Source of the DNA: Udeniomyces pyricola
Taxonomy: Eukaryota > Basidiomycota > Tremellomycetes > Cystofilobasidiales > Mrakiaceae
Reading direction: 5' to 3'
Assembly (NCBI GenBank): GCA_039545295.1
Contig: BCIK01000010.1
Coordinates: forward strand, 372,001 to 436,000
Length of the DNA: 64,000 nt
Positions 1-11,931 of the stretch are shown here, in pieces; position 1 is the stretch's first letter, and every line of letters starts with the position of its first letter. Under the pieces are notes generated by a model, which searched no databases, had not been told where the DNA came from, and saw nothing but the letters and a program-made list of their open reading frames with translations. A program made the position numbers and the translations under genes.

Positions 1-171
1 TTTCCTTCCCAGTGTCTAATCGATTGTGTGACTCACGAAAACTTATTGGGGTCTTTTTTTCTCTTTTTTTTTTCTTTCTATTCTTCTCGCTCTTTCATCT
101 ACCCCTCTCTCTCTTCCTTCTTGTCGTTGTCTCATCTCGAACCCTCATCTACTTCGCTCGTCTTTCCTCAG

Positions 172-218
172 CGGCGTACATTGAAGATCGCAAACGAGGC
201 AAGATCCTAAAAGTCTAA
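172..218 (+). CDS. possible last exon of a gene beginning left of the window
   Basis: A pyrimidine-rich stretch ends in CAG at about 171 and is followed by a short open stretch reading AYIEDRKRGKILKV and then TAA at 216-218. This looks like a terminal exon with a basic C-terminus, but I could not join it in frame to the open sequence at 13-54, which also follows a CCCAG. The product is not recognised. It could equally be chance coding inside a 3' untranslated region. Confidence 0.2.
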
Positions 219-1060
219 AAACAAAAAATCAAAAAGCTACGACTGCAGACCGTCGTTTGTGATTTTTTGGATCATTCGGCCCTCTTGGATCGTGAAAGGA
301 GGGGAATTTAGCCGACAATGTGCGTACATCATAGTACTTGTGCGATGGGAACAAGACTTGGGTTGGAACTAATCCATGGCTCGTCTTGTTTCTTCCTCTT
401 CTCTGCTCTCCCATACTTTGCTGATCATTCAGGGTGTCTGACTTGTTTTTTTTTTTCTGAAAGGGGGGGGGGTCGACTAGGAATTTGCAAGGGGAGGTCT
501 CGAATCAAAACTTTGATCCTGTCTCTTTCTTCCCTTTCTTTTCCTTCTTTTTGCCCTTTTGGTGCCGTTTCCTTTGATGTACTCGATGATCCTATCCGGC
601 TCGCTCTGAGAGCTCTTGTGTTCTTGCATCAATTGGGTTGGGTTGTTATTCTAGTGATTCGGGTCGTTTACAATCGAGCTTCCGTACAGTACTTTTGTGA
701 TGAACAGAAGATCGACTGGGATTAATGTACAGGCCGGTGCCATGATTCTTTTGTGACGATGATTCATGATAAACGTGCCTTGCTAGATGTTTGGGTGATT
801 AGGTGCGTGTGTGGCTGAAAAGGTAATGTGGCAGTGAGGGTGATGGGTATGCGAAGGATGAATGAATATGGATGACGTCGAAGCAATGGTATATATAACA
901 GAGCTATTATGCATATATATCTCGGAGTCCAATCCAGCGTCGGTCAGGTCCGAACATTGTTCTCCCGACCGCGTGGCCGAAGGAAGGGTGTTGACAATCA
1001 GCGAACAGCAGCCACGCCCCTCTTCATTCGAACTGTCGTCTCACTCAACTCACTCCCAAC
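219..1060. other. intergenic region upstream of the prolidase gene
   Basis: There is no convincing gene in these 840 bases. The left part has T-rich and G-rich runs (444-470). The right part, up to the ATG at 1061, is the presumed promoter and 5' leader of the prolidase gene, with a CT-rich leader ending in ACTCCCAAC just before the start codon. Confidence 0.5.
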
Positions 1061-3958
1061 ATGCCCGCCCTTCGATTGCCTACCAAATACCCTGGTCACT
1101 ACGCTACCTCTGATCATGCCTTGTTCCAGGCGACCGAACCCATCTTCCTGTGCTGACTCCAGACCTCGTCTCGGTTTCCCCTTTTCCGATCGTTCCTCTT
1201 CTGACAGCGCTCCTTCGTATGTCTTGCCCCACCAACCCTGATTGATCATCATCCACTCGAGTTCCTCCGTTCTTACAGCATCATTCAAATCATGTGTTTC
1301 CTCCCTTTTCTTCCTCCACACACACAGATGCTCGAAACCTTGTCAAGAAACTCGCCCAGACGTGTCCTCCGGGTCAACATACACTCTTCCTCATCTCGCA
1401 CGAGACACCCTTCAGGAACGATACCGATCGTTCGTTGATGCCTTTTCTTTATTTTTTGCTTGCTATCCTCTATACGATGATGATCATCCTCATCTCTTTT
1501 GTCCCTAGCTTCTTTCCTTATCTGTATTGCTGACGTTCGCTTTCCCTTGCATGGCGCCCGCGACGAAACGGAATAAATGGATATCGCGACCCTAGGCGAG
1601 CTTCCTCATCGAGCGGAATCCAACTTTTTCTACTTGACCGGATGTGGGATCCCAGGCGCAGCCGTTCGCATTTCCTTCACTCTACCTTTTTCTTCTCAAG
1701 ATGATCAAGAGTTTTCTCATCATCTGTATGTCGTTTCTGCGTGTGTGTGTGTGTGCGTGTGTTCGAGAGAGACAGAGAGATTGTGAAGCATACTCTTGCT
1801 GACGTCCATCTCCCTTCCTCGCTCGCTCTCTTTCGTTCTTTGTTCCCAATCCATCGTCGTATCCATTCAATGATATAGATTTGTACCCGAGGCCGATCCC
1901 GATTCGATCATGTGGTCCATTCCTCCTCCGTCCCTGACCGAGTGTAAAGATCTCTTTGAATCGCACCGGATCGCTCACCTCGATCAGTTCTACACCGACA
2001 TCTCCGCCACGATCCAATCTTCCCCATCCTTCTCTATCCATACCTTGCCCCAAACACCCTTGTTCCCCGCGTTTCCTTCGAAACTTAATGAAGTTCTCGG
2101 GGCTCAGACATGCTTGACCGAGTTCCTCTTACCTGCTTTGCATCAAGCTCGACTCGTCAAAACGCCGGCTGAGATTGCACTCATGGAGAAAGCATGTGCC
2201 ATCACGAGCGCAGCCCATACCGTCGTCATGCGTGAGCTCGGAAGGTACGCGACGACCCGAGCGGGAGATGAGACCAAGCTCGGTGAAGAAGAGAGGGGTG
2301 AGGTGAGACGGATGGATCTGGGACCGAAGGAATGGGAGATTCAGGCAGAAGGGGATGCAGAGGCGGTCTTTACGGCGGTTTGTAGGAGGAATGAGTCCAA
2401 GCATCTGGCGTGTGAGTTTGAAAATTTCCTCTTTCTTCGTCGTTACGTTTTGTGAATTTTCAAAAGGTTCATCCGTGGGAGTTTGTTTTAAGGGGTTTCT
2501 TGTTCTCCTTTCTCTCTCGAGAACCGACGACATTGAAAAAAAAAAAAAAAAAACAGTAGCTTTTTTGCTGATAGAACGTTCAGCCGATGCTTGATCTATG
2601 CTTACATATCCTGGGCGTTGACGCTTCCCATTTTGACGAGTTTTCTCAGACATGCCCATCGTCGCTTCGGGTCCTCGTGCAGCTACTCTTCACTACATTT
2701 GCAACCACGAGCGATTTTCAACCCAAGTCCCTCTCTCCACTTCTATGGACGCCAAAGCTTTCATCCTCAACCACGGTTCCAGCGCTCATGATAACGACCA
2801 GCTCCTCGATGCGGCTCATGTGCACCACTCGAGTGACGTTCTTCAGTTGGGTGAGCTTCAGGATCGACATGGGGCATGGAAACCTCAGGTGTTGTTGATC
2901 GATGCCGGAACGGAATGGGAATGTTATGGCGCCGATATCACCCGCACGATGCCGGTCGGAAATGGAGGTCGGTTCACTGATGAAGCTAGGGACATCTACG
3001 ATTTGGTGTTGCACATGCAAAAAGTACGTTCACGCGTTTGGAATTCCTGGATGGATTGTGACTTGATTTTGTCTTCCCCCCCCCCCCCCAAATTTGTTTG
3101 GTTCCTTTTATTGCGGGGTGGAAGAGAAGGATGAAAGAGGAATGGTCACTGAACCATTCGACCGCCTTCTTATTTTGTATCGGGGCGCCTTTCTCTTCCT
3201 CGTTATGTTGGTGTTTTTCCTTTTTTTTTCGTCTCTCGTCGCTTTGCAGTCGGCTGAAGCTGCTGCTAAGCCCGGCGTGCATTGGGATACACTCCACTTG
3301 CTCTGTCACGAGCTTCTCGTCGAAGGCTTCCTCGCTCTTGGTCTCTTCAAAGCTGAATATGCTTCTGAAGCGGGCAAGCAAGAGATTTTGGCTTCGGGTA
3401 TCACTACGGGTTTCCTTCCCCATGGGCTCGGTCATAGCTTGGGACTAGACGTTCACGTGAGTTACCAGATCGAAAAAAAAATATTCATCTCTCATCAATG
3501 CTGATGATACATCTCGTGAGAGTTGACATTAACGCTCACATACTTACACACGCACACACGTTCATGCGTATACTACCCCTGTGGGATTTATTCACTGTCC
3601 GGTTCAGGATGTTCCCTCCGCTTCAAAACCACCCGTCGAAACCAACGTCTCCATCCCTGCTTCCTCCCACGCGAACCCGGTCTTGTACACCTACCTTCGT
3701 CTGCGTCTTCCTCTGGAGGTCGGTATGATCGTCACCATTGAGCCAGGCACGTACTTTTCGCCCCATCTGCTCGCGCCATGGCGCGAGAGCAAGTACTTGG
3801 ATCCAGACGTGTTGGCGAGGTACGAGGGCGTGGGCGGTGTTCGGTTGGAGGACGTCGTGGTGGTCGAAGAAGGCGGAGTGAGGAATTTGACGGGAGTCAT
3901 GAGGGAAAGGGAGGAGGTGGAGGGTCTATGTTCGGGTAAGATCGGTGGTTCAGGTTAG
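1061..3958 (+). CDS. Xaa-Pro dipeptidase / aminopeptidase P family (M24B prolidase)
   Basis: A dinuclear-metal peptidase that splits Xaa-Pro bonds in peptide turnover, probably cytosolic since no signal peptide is seen. Model: exons 1061-1094, 1130-1216, 1328-1429, 1596-1725, 1879-2411, 2650-3023, 3250-3456 and 3608-3958, giving 605 aa. All five metal ligands of the M24 'pita-bread' fold are present: Asp ~379 (LLIDAG), Asp ~390 (ADITRT), His ~481 (GLGHSLG), Glu ~533 (TIEPGTYF) and Glu ~570 (RLEDV). The family blocks SNFFYLTG and [14 protein letters not shown] are also clear. The insert around 2230-2400 is acidic and low in conservation. The 5' end is the weak part: exon 1 plus the 35-nt intron 1095-1129 is my best in-frame solution, but one intron 1095-1327 also joins in frame and would delete about 29 residues. 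Family and reading frame from exon 3 onwards are secure. Confidence 0.88.
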
Positions 3959-4365
3959 GCGAAAAGTCGACATTTTGCGTAGTTAAGGTTGGGGGATGGA
4001 GTGGTGTGGTGAGATGATTTGAGATGGGAGGATTGAGATTTGCCATGTTTGGTTTGGGTTCATGGTCATGTGAAGTGAAGCTGGGAATCCTGAGAATTAC
4101 AGACCGGTCATAAGGCAAATGCGATGTAATGGTGGTTGACTTATGACGTGAGTCTTGATTGAACATGCATGCAGTCATGAATCGACGAACAAAACAAATA
4201 TCAAACAAGAAGGTTTGGGAAAAGCAGGTTACCTAACCGCCCAAGTCCGGCTCGCCAGCTTTCCGAAATCGTCGAGTCCTCCAGTTTAGTACTCAGTCGA
4301 TCCAACAACATTAACACCTCTCTCGCACTCACCCAACCCACACCTTTCCATCCCCGTCGACCACT
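3959..4365. other. intergenic region between prolidase and PUS7
   Basis: This 407-bp tandem spacer holds the prolidase 3' untranslated region and the PUS7 promoter and leader. The last 100 bases are CT-rich and free of in-frame coding. I see no other gene or strong motif. Confidence 0.5.
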
Positions 4366-7300
4366 ATGGACTCTGGCGCATCAAGTTCAACGAAGCGGTC
4401 GCTTCCCCCATCGCCTGCCCATCCATCAGCGACTTCCCTCCCAACCGCGACCGAGGAGGAGGTTGCCTCGTCTGAAGCGCCCCTCAAGAAACTCAAGCTT
4501 GACGACAACCAATCTTCTGGGTCTTCCACTCCCGTCGCAACTTTCACTACCACTACCACCACCGTCACTGAGCCCCCTCTCAAATCTCTCTTACCACCAT
4601 CAACCTGGTTATTTAGGGGCACGAAGCCTGAGGATGGATCTGCCGAGGTCACCCGACCGCCCATCGAGACGGACGTAGGCATCCTGGAGTATATCGGTCG
4701 AGATATCAAGCCGTTCCAAGGCATCATTAAGCAGAGGTTAGTCTTGGTACTCGTTCATGCCATCTTGAAAAGAGCTCTTGTGAAACACGATGGATCAAGT
4801 CGGCGCGTTACTCGTGTACCAGGCGAAGAGAAGCAAGGAGGAAAGAGTATACACAGATCATTCGGAGAAACCCTGTTGATCCCTTTTACCCACCCATTCT
4901 TTCGTCATACAAAAGGTTCACCGATTTCCTGGTATTTGAGGTCGGACTTGACGGTGAAACTCTTCATGTTCACAACATCGGACAACCTGAGGAACCTCCT
5001 CTTCCCGAAGGTCCACCACCTCAAGACCCTGGAATCATTCCCGACCTCCTGGCGTCCCTTCCCGATGCTTCCACCAGCAGCACGTCTACCACCACCCCCG
5101 CTACCACCACGCCCAACAGTCCTTCCACTTCGACCGAACCTGCTTTCAACGATCCTTTCCCAGCACACGACTCTTGGCCCCTCACTCATACTCAAATCCT
5201 CCTTCCTCTCCTCGGTCTCAAGACGACGACCGAGCTGCGAAACTTGTTCTTGGAGGGTAAACGGGTCCCTCGACCTGCGCCCCGGGGTGATGGTGGATGG
5301 GGAGAGAAACGGTTGAGCGCGGAGGAGAAGCGGAAGAAGGAGGAGGAGGATGAGATGGAGATGATGGCTCAAGGTCCGGATGAGGGGGGTGACGGACAGG
5401 AAATCAAGGAACCGACGGCTGTGAGTGGTGGTGAGGAAGGCACGTCGGCGTCAGCACCCAAGGAAGCGGAGGAATCTTCCGTGGCTACTGAGATGGAGCG
5501 AGGAGACACGGATGAGGCCATGCGATTGAGGGGCGGTAGTGGGCAGGGCGATCGAGGTGGTAGGGGTAGGGGTGGAGGTGGAAACCGAGGAGGAGGAGGA
5601 GGAAACCGGGGTCGAGGCGGAGGACGAGGTGGTGGTCGGGGTTATGATCGAGGTGGTAGGGGTGGAGGTCGTGGTGGAGGTCGGGGTGGTGGAGGTCGTG
5701 GAGGTCGTGGTGGGGGTAGCGGTGCCAACACCACGGGTGCGCCCATCGAGAGGGACCCTCGCAAGGTCGAAACCGAGGTACGCTCTGGTCCTCTTGATAT
5801 GACTACACTCAACCCGAATGATTTCACTGGACTTTTACCAGTGGTGCAGCCACGCGATACAACTCAGGGGTTGATATGGTTCTGTCTTTATTTGGTGTCT
5901 CTTTTTCCTCTTGCTTTTTTTTTTGGTTTGGTCGTGGTCTGCAGCCCATCATCGAGAAATCGGATCGAACCGCCCTCCACCAGACGATCCGAACCCTCTT
6001 CAACGGAGCATTCGAGACGGTTGCCAAAGAAGAGCACCCAGGCCAAGCTCGAACGCCCGAGGAAGTTGCGACCCAAGGTGTCGCCATCCTCATCCGATGG
6101 GCCAAAGGCGGGAAAGGCAACGTCCGAGGAAACCGACGACCTCAGCATCCTCCTTACATCCACTTTACTCTTCAAAAGACCAACCGAGATACCCAGGATG
6201 TCCTTCAACATCTCAGCCGGACATTGTATGTTCCGAGTCAGGATTTGAGCGTTGCGGGAACGAAGGACAAGCGGGGCGTTACGGTACAGAGGGTGTGTCT
6301 CAAGCGATCAGGCAAGAGTCTCGTCGATGTGTGGAGGGCTATCAACGGGTGCGTCGATGGAGGTGGAAGGGGTATGAGGGAAGTCCTTAAGGAGAGAGGA
6401 GAGCGAGGTGTTCGAGTTTCTGATTGTGAGTTGGTAGCGAACCTCGTCAATGGATCATCTGGCAAAGCGTATTGATGTCAGGACTGATAGCTTCTTCCTC
6501 TCTCTCTCTTACTTGCTCTGGTCTTGAACGTTCTGGGTCCGATCCCGATTGTGTTTATTTTTGTTCCCGTCACGTTGTCTAGTCTCGTACGAGAAGAATT
6601 ACCTCGAGCTCGGTATGCTCAAGGGCAATGAATTCGTCATTACGCTTCGGTCAGTTGTCTGTCTGTCTTTCTGTTTCCTTTTTTTTTCCTTCATCTTTTC
6701 GAGCAGAAAGACGAACGATATGTCTCATTGTTTTTCGAGTTCACCAACTGATGAAACCATACTTTTCCTCTTCCCTCGGTCTCATCGCACGTCACTGCTC
6801 TCTCATCATCCTCAATCTGATAGGGGTGTCCAAGTCGACGACCCCTCGACCGTCGACAACGCCCTCCGTTCCATTTCAACCCGGGGTTTCATCAACTACT
6901 ACGGCATGCAGCGTTTCGGCACGTCTTTTATTCCCACGCACGCCGTCGGTCTCGCGATCCTTCAACAAAACTACGCGCTCGCCGTCGATCTGTTGTTGCG
7001 ACCCCGGCCGGGAGAGCACCCGGATGCGGAAGCAGGTCGAATTGTGTGGAGGGCGACGGGCGATGCGGAGAGGGCATTGGGAGTGATGCCAAAGAGGTGT
7101 GTGGCTGAGAGAGCGTTGTTGGAAGCGTTTAGGAGGGAAGGTGACGTTGAAGAAGGCGCAGAGAGGGATTGGTACAAAGCCTTGTCAAACGTACGTTCTC
7201 GGTCTCCTTCTTCGTACTCTGAGTAGGATGCAGGGTATAGATCCCCTTCTTTTTTCTTGCATGTCACCTCCATCTAATCTTGCATTTCTCTCCTTTTTGC

Positions 7301-8582
7301 CCATTGAACTATCGCTCTAGATCCCTCGCAACCTTCGTTTGATCTACGTCCACGCCTACCAATCCTATGTCTGGAACGTCATGGTTTCCGAGCGAGTTCG
7401 CGAGTTTGGTGCGGACTCCCCTGTCGAAGGCGACCTTGTCTACGATGATGATGATGATGATGCCGTTGTTGTCGCCGAGGGGGAGGAAGCGGCTGCTGCT
7501 GTGGTGGAAGCGGAGGAGACGCAGGATGATGATGGAGAGATGGCTCAAGGAAACGAGATTGACGCTTCGGCGACTGATGGATCGACCACTGCTATCCCCA
7601 TCCCCTTCGTCGTCACTGGTCAACTGCCAAAATCCGTCTCGAAGAAGGATTGGAAGACCACGAGGTGTCACAAAACGCGAATCCTTACCGCTGCCGATCT
7701 GGCTGTCGACTCTACGACCGCCGACGAACCTTCCGATGTTCCCTCATCGACCGAGATGAAGAAGAAGCAGAAGAAGTGGAGCGTGTTTGATGTGGTGATG
7801 CCGCTGCCGGGGTTCGAGGTCGACTTGCCGGGAGGAAGATTGGGCGAGATGTTCAAGCAAATCTTGAAGGCCGATGGGTTGGATCAGGACGATGTTTGGA
7901 AGAGGCAAAAGTGAGTTGCTGTTCAGGTTTTTCTTTTCTCTCTTTCTTCCTTTTTTTTTTTTATACCTTCTTTCTCTTCTCCTCACTCCTTTGCGTGGGG
8001 AGGTGAAAGCTCTTTAGGGCTTTTTTCTTCTTCTGATATCCATTTCCATCCTCGCTAACGACTCGAAACATGATCTTCGTCTTCTTTTCTATGTTTCGAA
8101 TTAACCCCCCCCCCCCTTTCTTGTTTCTCTTCTTCTTTTTTTCTTTTCGCTGCAGGGACTACCACCTCGCTGGCTCTTACCGATCCCTTCTCCATTTGCC
8201 TGAATCTCTATCTTGGTCTCGGATCCCTTACACCGACCCGGATGTGTCTCTTGCTCAATCGGACGAAGACCGAATCCTCGAGATGCCCGCTCCCCCAGCT
8301 CCGATCTTTACCTCTTCCGCTCCTTCTACCAACACCCCTACGTCTCCTTCCCGGGCAGCTGTCGGAGGAGAAGAGCCCACGCAACCGCAGCAGCAGCAGT
8401 TGAAGGAAGGTGAATTCCTGGCGTTGCAGATTCGGTTGAAGATTGGAACGTCGGCGTACGCGACGATGGCGTTGAGAGAGGTGACCAAGACGGAGACGAG
8501 TGCAGGGTACCAGACTATCTTGACCAAGGCGAGTGCGGATCAGGCTTTCAGGGGCACGTCGGGAGGAATGCCGAGCAAGTAA
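4366..8582 (+). CDS. PUS7: multisubstrate pseudouridine synthase PUS7 (TruD family)
   Basis: Converts uridine to pseudouridine in tRNA, U2 snRNA and mRNA. Exons 4366-4736, 4916-5777, 5945-6425, 6583-6649, 6824-7190, 7321-7910 and 8156-8582 give 1054 aa, all in frame. Family evidence in order: EYIGRDIKPFQGIIKQR then FTDFLVFEVG (N-terminal TruD block), the catalytic motif VAGTKDKRGVTVQR with its Asp near residue 519, NYLELGMLKGNEF, GFINYYGMQRFGT, and a C-terminal DYHLAGSYR block. At 1054 aa it is much longer than yeast PUS7 (about 680). The excess is low-complexity, chiefly an RGG box near residues 332-392 (5539-5722), an acidic Ala/Asp/Glu stretch (7440-7560) and Ser/Thr/Pro runs. The end of exon 2 is ambiguous: a GT at 5841 also gives an in-frame product 21 residues longer. 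Flanked on the same strand by prolidase and GLC8-like genes. Confidence 0.93.
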
Positions 8583-8901
8583 GGAAGGAGTTGACATTGT
8601 CCTGTCGTGTTGTGGAGGAAGTGATGGCAGGATTGGAAATGTGGTGTGGTTCATTTGGATTTGGATGAGGATGAATTGGTTGATGTGCGTATATGTGTGT
8701 GAGAGAGACAAAAACATGAATTGCAAGGAAAAAGCCGAAGAGAAAGAGAGAGCGAGCTGGAGGGCGATGGATAAGAAGGACAAAGGAGACGTCATCGGTT
8801 GTGTTGTGCAAGTGGCAGGTCATGATGAATACCCATATCCGTCCATGGCCCGCCCGCTGCTGCCATCGACCTTCACCTATCCGTACCTATCCACCCTCAT
8901 C
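8583..8901. other. spacer between PUS7 and the PP1 inhibitor gene
   Basis: A 319-bp spacer holding the PUS7 3' untranslated region and the next gene's leader. The reading frame of the downstream gene is open upstream to about 8533, and an in-frame ATG at 8845 is an alternative start. Confidence 0.45.
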
Positions 8902-10901
8902 ATGACGACCAATCCAGCCCCTCCCCTCATCCCTCTCGCTACCGACGACCATCCCATCAGCCTCTCCAGCCAGTCGCCCATCCCGACCCATTCGCCAGGC
9001 TTCGTGCCTATCCGACGTAAGTCTGTCTACCCCGACCTCCGCTCTTTCCCTCGTGCGCTAGTCTGCCCCCATCGTCTCGTCTGAGCCAACATGAGACATC
9101 TCACTCACAAGGCATCTATCAGAGGCCCATATCTCATACCCATAGTGGCTCATAAGAGCCCACATGGCCTGTTAAAGGCTCGTGGTCCGATCCATCGATC
9201 CCTCACGCTCACATCCTTTCTCTAGCCCATCTTACCTTCCTCTCATCAAACCCATCTTCACAACTTTCATATTACGCTTCTAGCATCCCATCACTAACAT
9301 ATCTTCATCTCTTCATATCCTCTCCATGATGTTTACAGCCAAGGGTATCTTGAAGAATGCCTCTTCTGCCACGAACACCCCGACGACGGCCGCCCCCTCG
9401 ACGACGACGCCTACGCCACTCGCGACCTCGGCTCTGACTGGACAAGGCGGCGCCAGTGCACCCGTCATGGGTCAATCAGGATCAAGTCAGAATGGCCAGT
9501 AAGTTCTTCGGGCCTCCTCAACGCCGACTTATTTTTTTTTTGAGTTTTTATTATTATTATTATTATTATCCCAGATGACTATGGTTACAAGGGGAGACGT
9601 GATGGGACGGGGTGACGCAAGGAGGAGGGCCGTAGTGAAGATGCCGGGAGTTTAGGCAGAAAGACATATACGATGTCGTCTACGGGGGAGGACGAGCCGT
9701 TCACCCGGTCAGAGAGATGAGATATATGTATATCCCTCTCGATCCAACCTCAAGCAAGAATGCTACGATGAGCTTGATAGATTGGCTACTATTCAGGAAA
9801 GCAGAGAACCCCTCAACTGATCCCTCGCTTCCCTTCTCCCTTCCTCTCACGTTCCTTCTCCACCTCCCCCCCCCCCCTTTTTTTTGCCTTTTTTTCTTTC
9901 TGTTGGACAGCCTTACATGGGACGAGGCCAATCTCGCTCGAACGGAGATGGAGAAGGATTCCCTCATGAAGATCACCGAGCCCAAGACGCCTTATGTGCG
10001 ATACGATTCGCTTAACGATCAAGTCCTCAGTGGTGGGTAACCCAATTTCGACCTAGATCGCTTGGCCGGTTGTCATCTGTCTTGGTCCAGCAATGAGAGT
10101 GGGAGTAGTCATGGCAAGGGTGGGTTGAGAATGAAAAAAAAAGTAAAGGGAAAGAAACGAGTCCGAGGAGAAGTTCCGAGATAAACAAGTTATATATCCA
10201 GGGTTCGGTTGACTTATGTCTCATTGACCCTGTTTCACTTGACTTTTTTACTCCGTCGTTATGGTTTGGTTGACCGACTCGTAGATGTCCCAGGATTCGA
10301 CCTTGAGACGCTCAACGCTCAAGATCCCCTTCCTAGCTCACCTACCACCACCACGACGACTAGCGGTGCGCTTCCGACGTCTTCCTCACCCCACCGAGCG
10401 CCGTCCATCACGTCGTCTCGATCCACCTCGTTTTCCCTTCCTTCCTCCAATATGACCTCCTCGGGTCCGATCGAAGGTGGTCTCACATCTTCCACCTTCA
10501 GCGCCGCTCTCGCGTCTTCGTCTTCCTCGACAGGAGGAGGAGGAGGAGGGGGTATCAGCACTGGGGGTGGGGAGATTTCGGAGGACGAAGAGGAATTCAC
10601 GCCCGAGCAGGAAGCTAAACACAAGGAGTTTGCTCAGAAGCGGGGAAGGCATTACAGTAACGAAGGTGAGGCGATGAAGCGTGCTCAGGCGTTGATCGAT
10701 GAGGAAGAAGATGATGAAGATGATGAAGAGGAGGGGAGGATGATGGCGAGGGGGGGTATGGGAGGTAGGGATGATGAGATGGACGATGTCGTGTTGGGGG
10801 AAGCCGCAGCTGAGGAGGCAGGTGTTGGATCGGGTATGGAGATGAGGGGAAATGGTATCGATCGCATGGAGGAGGATCTTCCTCGTCACCACCACCACTA
10901 A
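8902..10901 (+). CDS. protein phosphatase inhibitor 2 / GLC8-like regulator of PP1
   Basis: Regulatory partner of type-1 protein phosphatase. Exons 8902-9016, 9339-9498, 9911-10032 and 10285-10901 give 337 aa. The three landmarks of the family are present. RPKGILKN spans the first junction. [20 protein letters not shown] leads into TEPKTPY, the segment holding the GSK3-type Thr site of inhibitor-2. [19 protein letters not shown] matches the HYNEG motif that contacts the PP1 active site. The KSQKW-type motif normally in front of WDE is replaced by GHLTWDE. The C-terminus is acidic, then Gly/Met-rich, ending in a short His run. Intron 1 is long (322 nt). Intron 2 (412 nt) carries an ATT trinucleotide run and a C/T tract. 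An upstream in-frame ATG at 8845 would add 19 residues, but the start at 8902 gives the compact N-terminus usual in fungi. Confidence 0.85.
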
Positions 10902-11484
10902 GAGAGGGGTACTCATGACGAAGATAGCAGGCACCCCAATCAGACGAGGATCAACGGGTTTTAAGATGGGGTCATCATCGACGAAAAAAAAAAAAAAAAA
11001 AACGACAATAATATCAACGGATTCTCTTTCTAGTTTTTTTTTTTTTTCTTCTTTTTCTTTTTTCTTCTATCATGACTGTTCCTCATCTTTTCTACTGTCT
11101 CTCTCTCTGATCCTCTCGGTTCGTTCGACTCAGTAACTCTTCCAAACCCACATGAATGCCAAACCCCAGCCTCTGTTCAATTCACCTCCTTGTCTCAGCT
11201 ATGGGCTCTTGTTCTTCTTGTTCCTTTTTTTTTTTTTTTTTTTCCTTCTTCATCCAAGTCTTCCTCAATCCCCTTCAACTACCTTGCCCCTGCCCGACAT
11301 ACATCCCATCTCACATTCCTTCCTCCATCCCTTCTTCCGAACATCCTCATCTTCGTTTCCTCCCCTCGACTCGACTCGGTTCGGAGCAGTCATCTCTCGG
11401 CTACGTTCCCTCGACGTCCGTCCATCATCGCCCTTTCTCTTAAGACTATCTGCTTTCTTTTCTCTGTAGTTTTTTTTTTTTGGT

Positions 11485-11528
<44 letters not shown>

Positions 11529-11931
11529 TGACACATGCGAATGTTCCATGACGAGTCCCATCCCAACCCATCCAAGGGTAATCGATACACTGAAAGAAGA
11601 AGAAGAAAAAAAAAGAAAAAGAACAAAGAGACCATACCAAGCTACATAATTTCTATCTTGACACCCCCCTCCCCCTCTTGGTCCATTCATTCTCTCATCT
11701 GGCATCATCCTAACCTTCCCTCTGCTCTCACCACTCCGTACTCTCTCGTCTTCCACCAAACTACCCAACCACACCTCCGTCCTTACTGTTCCATCAACTC
11801 GCCATCCTATTTTCGTTGAGATGATCCATCCCCAAGATCGCAAGGGACCAAACCCAAGAGCAGCAGCAGCAGCAGCAGCCGCAGCCGAAGAGGAAGAAAA
11901 AGAAGCAGAAACGCGTCAGTTTTAATTCGGT
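10902..11931. other. convergent intergenic region rich in simple repeats
   Basis: 1,030 bp between the convergent 3' ends of the PP1-inhibitor and SEY1 genes. It holds poly-A and poly-T runs (about 10983-11000, 11034-11047, 11226-11242), a long GT run and a CAG run (about 11862-11880). Overlapping open frames here are translations of these repeats and pyrimidine-rich tracts, with no recognisable protein. Confidence 0.6.
11489..11530. repeat. GT dinucleotide microsatellite
   Basis: An almost perfect run of GT units, interrupted once near its right end, lies in the 3' region between two convergent genes. A repeat of this kind can vary in length between strains. Confidence 0.9.

Noticed and set aside
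4905..5372. 155-codon minus-strand frame over PUS7 exon 2
   Set aside because: It is the antisense shadow of a verified coding exon with Leu, Arg and Gly-rich low complexity only.
11489..11530. GT run considered as a Z-DNA or CRISPR-like element
   Set aside because: It is a simple dinucleotide microsatellite with no spacers or repeats of array type.
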